Assembly (NCBI GenBank): GCA_009786275.1
Contig: WQTL01000349.1
Location: 1 to 5,913 of the forward strand
Length of the DNA: 5,913 nucleotides
Source: Bacillota bacterium
GTDB lineage: Bacteria; Bacillota; Clostridia; Oscillospirales; Acutalibacteraceae
Reading direction: 5' to 3'
This document shows, piece after piece, positions 1 through 5,035 of this stretch (its first letter is position 1; the number at the start of each line of letters is the position of its first letter). The position numbers and the translations under genes are program-made. Under the pieces are notes generated by a model, which was not told where the DNA came from, searched no databases, and saw nothing but the letters and a program-made list of their open reading frames with translations.

Positions 1-171
1 CGTGAAGCCGCTGCGCTCCAGGGCGTCCGCCCACACCGTGTCCGGCCAGTCGTAGCCCAAATCGGCCTCCGCCAGCCGCTCGAATACGGTGGCGCGGTGC
101 CCGGCCTTCGCCAAATGGAGCGCCGCGCACAGCCCCCCGTGCCCCGCGCCCGCGATCAGGAAATGCGGCAT
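1..171 (-). CDS. FAD/NAD(P)-dependent oxidoreductase, N-terminal part (runs off left edge)
   Basis: The first 57 codons of a - strand gene starting at ATG 171-169 are open to the window edge. Seen: after four residues comes a hydrophobic strand and the dinucleotide-binding motif GAGHGG (residues 8-13), then helix LCAALHLAKAGH, then strand ATVFER ending in an acidic residue (E31). That is the beta-alpha-beta ADP-binding Rossmann fold of FAD-dependent oxidoreductases, with E31 in the position that usually binds the adenosine ribose. The start is supported by AGGAGG (reading - strand, 183-178) seven bases before the ATG. Known: this fold opens many flavoproteins, including UbiH-like monooxygenases, geranylgeranyl-reductase-like enzymes and amine oxidases. 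The substrate cannot be told from the first 57 residues. The protein begins directly with the fold, so a cytoplasmic location is likely. It is transcribed divergently from miaB and need not be functionally linked to it. Confidence 0.85.
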   Translation of the reverse strand, partial: MPHFLIAGAGHGGLCAALHLAKAGHRATVFERLAEADLGYDWPDTVWADALERSGFT

Positions 172-201
172 AGGTACCCCTCCTGTTGTTTCGTTGGGAG
201 C

Positions 202-230
202 ATTATAGCACGATTCCCGGGGAACCGCAA
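202..230 (-). promoter_or_regulatory. SigA-type promoter for the divergent flavoprotein gene
   Basis: Reading the - strand, -35 TTGCGG (230-225) and -10 TATAAT (207-202) are 17 bases apart. TGC directly precedes the -10, giving an extended -10. The -10 matches consensus fully. The predicted start point near 195 leaves a leader of about 24 bases containing the AGGAGG ribosome binding site. Position and spacing fit well; no experiment supports it. Confidence 0.75.
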
Positions 231-259
231 GAAGGCGCGGAAATATTTAAAATTTTTTT

Positions 260-282
260 CCGGCAGGTCTTGTGTCTGCCGG
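260..282. repeat. Perfect inverted repeat around the miaB -35 region
   Basis: CCGGCAG (260-266) and CTGCCGG (276-282) form a perfect 7-bp dyad with a 9-base centre (267-275). The centre contains the proposed miaB -35 hexamer, and the right arm fills part of the -35/-10 spacer. An AT-rich tract (241-259, with seven T in a row at 253-259) lies on the left. It could be an operator. On the - strand the hairpin is followed by A residues rather than T, and on the + strand only a weak TATTTT follows, so a terminator is unlikely. Confidence 0.5.
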
Positions 283-298
283 TATTTTGTGCTACAAT
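270..298 (+). promoter_or_regulatory. Likely SigA-type promoter for miaB and the downstream cluster
   Basis: A -10 hexamer TACAAT lies at 293-298 (5 of 6 consensus bases), preceded by TGC at 290-292 (extended -10). A weak -35, TTGTGT, lies at 270-275 with a 17-base spacer. The predicted start point near 305 gives a short leader of about 25 bases before GTG 330. A weak -35 with an extended -10 suggests dependence on the TGn element or on an activator. This is the only convincing + strand promoter found upstream of the cluster. Confidence 0.65.
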
Positions 299-314
299 AT
301 GTTGTAATACACAA
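287..314. promoter_or_regulatory. Nested dyad overlapping the miaB -10 and start point (possible operator)
   Basis: Inner arms TACAA (293-297) and TTGTA (302-306) are separated by TATG. Outer arms TTGTG (287-291) and CACAA (310-314) flank them, with centres one base apart. The symmetry covers the -10 and the predicted transcription start, the usual place for a repressor site. No known operator consensus is matched exactly (the Rex-type TTGTGA/TCACAA spacing is wrong). AT-rich DNA produces such dyads by chance, so this is tentative. Confidence 0.35.
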
Positions 315-329
315 TGGGAGGAGACCGCA

Positions 330-1724
330 GTGCCGCCAACCGTCGCGCCGGAGGCCCTCGCCCGGCAAAGGGAATACGCCGCGCTGGTGCGGGAGCTGCT
401 GGCCGACCGCTTCGGGCGGCCGCCGGCGGCCTATGTGCGCACCTACGGCTGCCAGGGCAACGAGGCCGACGGCGAACGCATGCAGGGCATGCTGGCGGAG
501 ATGGGCTTCTCCTTTTGCGAGGACCCCGCCGGGGCGGATTTCGTGCTGCTGAACACCTGCGCCATCCGCGGCCACGCCGAGGACCGCGCCCTGGGCAACG
601 CGGGCCGCCTGAAGTCCCTGCGGCAGGGGAGCGGCACCATGCGCGTGGCGCTGTGCGGGTGCATGCCGCAGCAGCCCCACATGGCGGAAAAGCTCCGGGC
701 GCACTATCCCTTCATCGACCTGCTCTTCGGCCCCCACGCGGTGCACCGCCTGCCGGAGCTGCTCTACCGCATGTATACCACCGGGCGGCGCGTGACGGAC
801 ACCGCCGACGAGCCCGGCTCCATCGCCGAGGGGCTGCCCCTGCGGCGCGGGAGCGCCTTCAAGGCCTGGCTGCCGGTGATGTACGGCTGCGACAACTTTT
901 GCAGCTACTGCGTGGTGCCCTTCGTGCGCGGCCGCGAGCGTTCCCGCACGCCGGAGGCCATTCTCGCGGAGGCCTGTGCGCTCGTTTCGGCCGGCTACAG
1001 GGACATCACCCTGCTGGGGCAAAACGTGAATTCCTATCGCTCGGAGGACTACGATTTCCCCAAATTACTGCGCGAGCTGGACAAACTGGACGGCGACTTC
1101 CGCCTGCGCTTCATGACCTCCCACCCCAAGGACTGCGGCCCGGCCCTGCTGGACGCCATGGCGGAAGGCGCGCACATCGCGCGGCATTTGCATTTGCCGG
1201 TACAGAGCGGCAGCGACAGGATTCTTCGCGAGATGAACCGAAAGTACACCTCAGAACAGTATCTCGAAGTCGCGCGCTATGCCCGGGAAGTCATGCCCGA
1301 CCTCTCCCTCACCGGCGACGTGATCGTGGGCTTCCCCGGCGAGACCTACGGGGAATTTCAAGAGACCCTCGCCTTGGTGGAGCAGGCGCGGTACACCTCG
1401 CTGTTCACCTTTATCTTTTCCCCCCGGGAGGGTACCCGCGCCGCCGCGATGCCCGACCCCGTGCCGCATGAAGAGAAAGTCCGCCGGTTCCGGGAGCTCA
1501 CGGCTTTGCAGGAGAGCATCGCCAAGCAAAAATGCGCGAGCATGATAGGGCAAGCCGAGCGCGTTCTGTGCGAGGAAAAAGGCAAGCGCCTCGCCCTGGC
1601 GGGCCGCACGGGCGGCAACCAGATCATCGAATTCGACGGCCCGGAAAGCCTCATCGGGCAATTCGCGCAGGTAAAAATCACCCAGGCGAAAAATTGGCTG
1701 CTGGACGGGGAGATATACATGTAG
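330..1724 (+). CDS. miaB: tRNA-2-methylthio-N6-dimethylallyladenosine synthase MiaB
   Basis: A radical-SAM methylthiotransferase of 464 residues that converts i6A37 to ms2i6A37 in tRNAs reading UNN codons, in the cytoplasm. Seen in order: an N-terminal UPF0004 domain with the auxiliary-cluster cysteines C41 (TYGCQGNEAD), C77 (NTCAIRGHAED) and C111 (LCGCMPQQ); the radical-SAM triad C187/C191/C194 in YGCDNFCSYC, followed by VVPFVRGRERSR; LLGQNVNSY (228-236); HLPVQSGSD (288-296); and a C-terminal TRAM domain from about residue 405 ending in NWLLDGEIYM. GRERSR and LGQNVNSY favour MiaB over the relatives RimO and MtaB. The GTG start at 330 is chosen because AGGAG (319-323) lies six bases before it. 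The frame is open back to ATG 186, but that start would place the promoter inside the gene and add a low-GC, non-homologous leader. The stop codon TAG is the second to fourth base of an inverted-repeat arm starting at 1721. All six cluster cysteines are present. Confidence 0.97.
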   Translation: MPPTVAPEALARQREYAALVRELLADRFGRPPAAYVRTYGCQGNEADGERMQGMLAEMGFSFCEDPAGADFVLLNTCAIRGHAEDRALGNAGRLKSLRQGSGTMRVALCGCMPQQPHMAEKLRAHYPFIDLLFGPHAVHRLPELLYRMYTTGRRVTDTADEPGSIAEGLPLRRGSAFKAWLPVMYGCDNFCSYCVVPFVRGRERSRTPEAILAEACALVSAGYRDITLLGQNVNSYRSEDYDFPKLLRELDKLDGDFRLRFMTSHPKDCGPALLDAMAEGAHIARHLHLPVQSGSDRILREMNRKYTSEQYLEVARYAREVMPDLSLTGDVIVGFPGETYGEFQETLALVEQARYTSLFTFIFSPREGTRAAAMPDPVPHEEKVRRFRELTALQESIAKQKCASMIGQAERVLCEEKGKRLALAGRTGGNQIIEFDGPESLIGQFAQVKITQAKNWLLDGEIYM

Positions 1725-1792
1725 GGGTGGCATTCTTGCCACCCGAAGAAAATGAATGATCTGTTGCGGGTGGCAAAAATGCCACCCCTACA
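1720..1792. repeat. 73-bp paired-hairpin inverted repeat between miaB and the YlbF-family gene
   Basis: Two 26-base arms (1720-1745 and 1767-1792) are reverse complements with a single mismatch (position 1777), around a 23-base centre. Each arm is itself a hairpin: GGGTGGCA-TTCT-TGCCACCC at 1725-1744 and GGGTGGCA-AAAA-TGCCACCC at 1768-1787 (8-bp stems, 4-base loops). The outer ends are TGTAGGG and CCCTACA. There is no T-run after either hairpin, so it is not a standard intrinsic terminator. The architecture resembles non-autonomous palindromic elements (REP/MITE class). The left arm includes the miaB stop codon, and the right end lies nine bases before the next ribosome binding site. It could fold as two small hairpins or one long one, and might affect RNA processing or stability. 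Confidence 0.85.
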
Positions 1793-1814
1793 GACAAGCA
1801 AAAGGAGACACCCC

Positions 1815-2228
1815 ATGCAAGACATCCGCCAACTGACCCGCGAACTCGGCGCGGCGCTGCAACTTTCCCCGCCCTACGTGCGCTTCGTGGCGGCGCAGGA
1901 GGCCAACGACGCCGACGAGGCCCTGTGCGAGCAATTACAGGCCCTCGAGCTCATCCGCATGCAGTACAGGCACGAAGCCGCCCGGAAGGACGACGCCGAC
2001 CCGGGCCTCATGGAGGACTGCAACCGGCAATTCGACGCGCTGTACGACGAGATCATGGGCAACGAGCACATGCGGGAGTACCACGCCGCCGCCGAAACCC
2101 TCAACGAATTGCTGAAGTGGATCACAGCCTATCTCGAGGGCTGCGCCCGGGGCGAGGACCCCGCCGCCTTCGAGCCGGAACAGGCGGGCTGCGGCGGCAA
2201 ATGCGGCGGCTGCGCGGGCTGCGGCTGA
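1815..2228 (+). CDS. YlbF/YmcA-family regulator (RicA/RicF-like)
   Basis: A 137-residue, charged, helix-rich protein of the Com_YlbF family. B. subtilis members YmcA (RicA) and YlbF (RicF) join YaaT (RicT) in a cytoplasmic Fe-S complex that acts with RNase Y in mRNA maturation and affects competence, sporulation and biofilm formation. Seen: helices with few aromatics, the segment NRQFDALYDEIMGNEHMREY (70-89) and LNELLKWITAYLEG (97-109), typical of the family, then a flexible tail with cysteines C126, C130, C133 and C136 (C-x3-C-x2-C-x2-C, glycine between). Length fits the family (about 140-150). The start at 1815 follows AAGGAG (1802-1807) by seven bases. An in-frame ATG at 1752 would translate half of the upstream repeat and has no ribosome binding site. 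Position directly after miaB matches ymcA of B. subtilis, so an ymcA/ricA orthologue is plausible, but sequence alone does not separate the paralogues. The cysteine tail probably binds metal or an Fe-S cluster (inference). Confidence 0.88.
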   Translation: MQDIRQLTRELGAALQLSPPYVRFVAAQEANDADEALCEQLQALELIRMQYRHEAARKDDADPGLMEDCNRQFDALYDEIMGNEHMREYHAAAETLNELLKWITAYLEGCARGEDPAAFEPEQAGCGGKCGGCAGCG

Positions 2229-2232
2229 AAAT

Positions 2233-2272
2233 AACTGTCAACTGTCAACTGTCAATTGTCAACTGTCAATTG
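2233..2272. repeat. Heptanucleotide tandem repeat (about 5.7 units) upstream of mutS
   Basis: Consecutive units are AACTGTC (2233), AACTGTC (2240), AACTGTC (2247), AATTGTC (2254), AACTGTC (2261) and partial AATTG (2268-2272), differing only by C/T at the third base. The tract takes up most of the 54-base gap between the YlbF-family stop and the mutS start, and its last G is the first base of the mutS ribosome binding site GAGGAG. The reverse strand reads repeated TTGACA, which equals the -35 consensus, but no matching -10 was seen. Similar TCAATTGTCAACTG tracts are, from memory, common between genes in Clostridia. Confidence 0.9.
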
Positions 2273-2282
2273 AGGAGTTCAC

Positions 2283-4928
2283 ATGGATACTTCGCAAATG
2301 ACCCCCATGATGCGCCAGTACTGGGACGTCAAGTCGCAGTACCCCGACGCCATTTTGCTGTACCGCCTGGGCGACTTCTACGAGATGTTCTTCGAGGACG
2401 CGCAGCTGGTCTCGCGGGAGCTGGACCTGGTGCTCACCGGGCGGGACTGCGGCCTGCCCGAGCGCGCGCCCATGTGCGGCGTGCCCTTCCACAGCGTGGA
2501 CGGCTACATCGCGCGGCTGGTGCAGAAGGGCTACAAGCTGGCCATCTGCGAGCAGACGGAGGACCCCGCCCAGGCGAAAGGCTTGGTGCGGCGCGAGGTC
2601 ATCCGGGTGATCTCCCCCGGCACGGTGATCGAAAGCGAGATGCTCGACGAGGGCAGGAACAACTACCTCTGCTGCATTTTGCTGGAGGGCGAAGCCGCCG
2701 GCCAAACCCAGCGAGCTGGGTTATGCTTCTGTGACATCTCCACCGGCGCGGCGGAGGCCGCCCAGCTGGAGGGCCGCGACCTGCCCGGGCAAATCGTCAA
2801 CGAGTTGGCGAAGTACCTGCCGACGGAGGTGCGCATGAGCGCCGCCGCAGCGGAAAATAAACGCCTGCGGGATTTCTTCAACCAGCGCGGCGCGGCCGCC
2901 ATCGACGTGTGCGATGACGGGGAATTCGACCCGGCGGATTGCTCAACCGAGGTTTTGCGTCATTTCAAAAAGGACTACCTGGAGCACACCGGCCTGCTGC
3001 GCGAACCCCTCGCCCTGCGGGCCCTGGGCGCGTGCCTGCGATACCTGCGCGAGGCGCAAAAGAGCGAAGACCGCAGCAGCATCCACAGCGTGGAGTGCTA
3101 TAGCCAGTCGCAGTTCATGCGGCTGGACGCGAGTTCCAGGCGCAATCTCGAGCTGTGCGAGACCCTGCGGGGCCGCGAGAAGCGCGGCAGCCTGCTGTGG
3201 GTGCTGGACAAGACCCGCAGCGCCATGGGCAAGCGCCTGCTGCGCGCCTGGCTGGAGCGCCCCCTGGTGCACCTGCCGCGCATCGTCAAGCGCCTGAACG
3301 CCGTGCAGGAGCTCCTCGAGGACGTGGACGCCCGCCTGGATTTACAGGAGGCCCTGGCGCAAATGCACGACCTGGAGCGCCTGATGTCCCGCGTGGTGTA
3401 CCAGACGGCCAACGCCCGGGAATTGCGCGCGGCTTCTTCTTCCCTGCGGTTGCTGCCAAGCCTGAAGCATGCCCTGCGGGAGACGCGCGGCGACTACCTG
3501 CGCCAGCTGGCAAGCGCCATCGACCCCATGGAGCCCCTCTGCGAGCTCATCGAAACCGCTATCGTGGAGGAGCCCCCCTTCTCCGTGCGGGAGGGCGGCC
3601 TCATCCGTGACGGCTATCTCCCCGAGCTGGACGAGCTGCGGGCCATCGAGCGCGACGGCAAGGGGTACTTGGCGAAAATTCAGGCCGACGAGCAGGAAAA
3701 GACCGGCATCAAGAAGCTTAAAGTTGGCTATAACCGGGTGTTCGGCTATTACATAGAGGTCAGCAACGCCTACCGCGAGCTGGTGCCCGGCCACTACGTG
3801 CGCAAGCAAACCCTCGCGGGCTGCGAGCGCTACATCACCCAGGAGCTCAAGGAGCTGGAGGCGAAAGTATTGGGCGCGAATGAGCGCGCGGTCAAACTGG
3901 AATTCGAGATCTTCTCCCAGGTGCGCGAGGCCCTGGCGGCGGAGTACACCCGGGTGCGGCGCGGGGCGGGCGCGTCGGCGGCGCTGGATACGCTCTGCTC
4001 CTTTGCCGAGGTGGCTGGCGCGCGGGGCTACTGCCGCCCCGAAGTCACCATGGGCGACATTATCGAGATCATCGAGGGCCGCCACCCCGTGGTGGAGCAG
4101 ATGCTGGATGACATGCCCTTCGTCCCCAACGACACCCGCATGGACCAGGCCGGCTGCCGCTGCATGGTGATCACCGGGCCGAACATGGCGGGCAAATCCA
4201 CCTATATGCGGCAGGCGGCGCTCATCGCCCTGATGGCCCAGGTGGGCAGCTTCGTGCCCGCGCAGAGCGCAACCATCGGCATGCTCGACGCCATTTTCAC
4301 CCGCGTGGGGGCCTCGGACGACCTGGCAAGCGGGCAGAGCACCTTCATGGTGGAGATGAACGAGGTGGCGTCCATCCTCAAAAACGCCACGGCGAAAAGC
4401 CTGCTCATCTTCGACGAAATAGGGCGCGGGACCTCCACCTTCGACGGCATGAGCATCGCCCGCGCGGTGTTGGAGCACGCCGCCGGCCCAAAGAAGCTGG
4501 GCGCGAAAACCCTCTTCGCCACGCACTACCACGAGCTGACAGAGCTGGAGGGCGCCGTTGACGGCATACAGAACTTCGCCGTGGCGGTGAAGAAGCGCGG
4601 CGACGAGATCACCTTCCTGCGGCGCATCGTGCGCGGCGCGGCGGACGGCAGCTACGGCGTGGAGGTGGCAAAGCTCGCGGGCGTGCCGGAGAGCGTCATC
4701 AAGCGCGCCAAAATTATTCTCAAAGAGCTCGAAGCCCAGGAGATCGCCAAGCTCTCCGCAACCGGCCAGGCCGCCGTGCTTGCCGTGGACGAAACCGGCT
4801 ACAACCTGAGCGATTTGCAGGGCCAGGCCCTGGTGGAGGAGATCAAGCAAATCGACGCGGACACGCTTACGCCGATCGAAGCGCTGACGAGGCTGTATGA
4901 GTTGATAAAACGGGCAAAGGAAATTTGA
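2283..4928 (+). CDS. mutS: DNA mismatch repair protein MutS
   Basis: An 881-residue ATPase that recognises mispairs and small loops and recruits MutL. Seen in order: mismatch-recognition domain with the Phe-x-Glu motif (F32, E34 in GDFYEMFF); connector domain around DISTG (151-155); lever/core region with SSRRNLEL (284-291) and LLWVLDKTRSAMGKRLLRAW (304-323); clamp region around KVGYNRVFGYYIEVS (480-494); ATPase domain with Walker A GPNMAGKST (632-640), signature stretch ASDDLASGQSTFMVEMNE (677-694), Walker B LLIFDE (707-712), GRGTSTFDG, and FATHYHEL with H748; and the C-terminal helix-turn-helix dimerisation segment, ending ALTRLYELIKRAKEI. Length is normal for MutS (E. coli 853). ATG 2283 has GAGGAG (2272-2277) five bases upstream. 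No clear QLSLF-type sliding-clamp motif is visible in the 820-850 linker. A small palindrome lies in the coding sequence at 2705-2722. The cotE gene that precedes mutS in B. subtilis is absent. Confidence 0.98.
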   Translation: MDTSQMTPMMRQYWDVKSQYPDAILLYRLGDFYEMFFEDAQLVSRELDLVLTGRDCGLPERAPMCGVPFHSVDGYIARLVQKGYKLAICEQTEDPAQAKGLVRREVIRVISPGTVIESEMLDEGRNNYLCCILLEGEAAGQTQRAGLCFCDISTGAAEAAQLEGRDLPGQIVNELAKYLPTEVRMSAAAAENKRLRDFFNQRGAAAIDVCDDGEFDPADCSTEVLRHFKKDYLEHTGLLREPLALRALGACLRYLREAQKSEDRSSIHSVECYSQSQFMRLDASSRRNLELCETLRGREKRGSLLWVLDKTRSAMGKRLLRAWLERPLVHLPRIVKRLNAVQELLEDVDARLDLQEALAQMHDLERLMSRVVYQTANARELRAASSSLRLLPSLKHALRETRGDYLRQLASAIDPMEPLCELIETAIVEEPPFSVREGGLIRDGYLPELDELRAIERDGKGYLAKIQADEQEKTGIKKLKVGYNRVFGYYIEVSNAYRELVPGHYVRKQTLAGCERYITQELKELEAKVLGANERAVKLEFEIFSQVREALAAEYTRVRRGAGASAALDTLCSFAEVAGARGYCRPEVTMGDIIEIIEGRHPVVEQMLDDMPFVPNDTRMDQAGCRCMVITGPNMAGKSTYMRQAALIALMAQVGSFVPAQSATIGMLDAIFTRVGASDDLASGQSTFMVEMNEVASILKNATAKSLLIFDEIGRGTSTFDGMSIARAVLEHAAGPKKLGAKTLFATHYHELTELEGAVDGIQNFAVAVKKRGDEITFLRRIVRGAADGSYGVEVAKLAGVPESVIKRAKIILKELEAQEIAKLSATGQAAVLAVDETGYNLSDLQGQALVEEIKQIDADTLTPIEALTRLYELIKRAKEI
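2705..2722. repeat. Short perfect palindrome inside mutS
   Basis: AACCCAG (2705-2711), loop CGAG, CTGGGTT (2716-2722): a perfect 7-bp stem inside the coding region. It encodes QTQRAGL just before the conserved DISTG stretch, at a usually variable loop of MutS. The local codons (CGA, TTA, TGT) are uncommon in the rest of this GC-rich gene, which hints at a small inserted palindrome. It may equally be chance. Confidence 0.4.
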
Positions 4929-4945
4929 GCATGACGCCGTTTTTA

Positions 4946-5019
4946 TGCGGAGACGCACTGCCGTGCGTCTCTACCAAATAAAGCAATGATGTAGAGACGC
5001 ATGGCAATGCGTTTCCGCA
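4946..5019. repeat. 74-bp paired-hairpin inverted repeat between mutS and mutL
   Basis: Two 29-base arms (4946-4974 and 4991-5019) are reverse complements with three mismatches, around the 16-base centre 4975-4990. Each arm is also a hairpin: GAGACGCAC-TGCC-GTGCGTCTC (4950-4971) and GAGACGCAT-GGCA-ATGCGTTTC (4994-5015), both with 9-bp stems (the second has one G-T pair) and 4-base loops. Two of the three differences between arms form one compensated pair: C4958-G4963 in the left hairpin is T5002-A5007 in the right. GTAGAGAC lies on the inner side and GCGGA on the outer side, opposite in polarity to the element at 1720-1792. There is no T-run after the hairpins, so a terminator is unlikely. 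It ends 16 bases before the mutL start. Confidence 0.85.
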
Positions 5020-5035
5020 AGAAAGATGAAACCCG

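Noticed and set aside
156..1022. 288-codon - strand frame across miaB and the control region
   Set aside because: It runs antisense through miaB, the promoters and into the flavoprotein gene in another frame, and has no recognisable domain.
314..1471. 385-codon + strand frame overlapping miaB
   Set aside because: It is an out-of-frame reading of miaB with an Arg/Ala/Gly/Pro-rich product typical of shifted GC-rich codons. MiaB motifs are all in the other frame.
1720..1792. Bidirectional intrinsic terminator after miaB
   Set aside because: The stems are GC-rich but no run of T follows on either strand, and the next gene starts 23 bases later on the same strand with no promoter seen between.
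1720..2272. CRISPR-like array from the repeats
   Set aside because: The hairpin arms occur only twice and in inverted orientation, and the heptamers are contiguous with no spacers. No cas genes are present.
2233..2272. - strand promoters from the repeated TTGACA in the heptamer tract
   Set aside because: The -35-like hexamers come from the repeat itself. No -10 at the right distance and no - strand gene follow.
1925..2734. 269-codon + strand frame spanning the YlbF-family gene, heptamer tract and mutS start
   Set aside because: It is a shifted frame over two real genes. The repeat is translatable in this frame only because its 7-base units happen to lack stops here.
3342..4958. Long open frame (538 codons) on the - strand opposite mutS
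   Set aside because: It is an antisense shadow produced by the strong GC bias of mutS codons. It is rich in His, Ala, Gly and Arg, has no family motif or ribosome binding site, and mutS on the other strand is unmistakable.
4931..4981. 16-codon ORF starting two bases after the mutS stop
   Set aside because: Most of it is the left arm of the inverted repeat, it has no ribosome binding site, and nothing suggests a functional peptide. Ribosome reinitiation there cannot be excluded.
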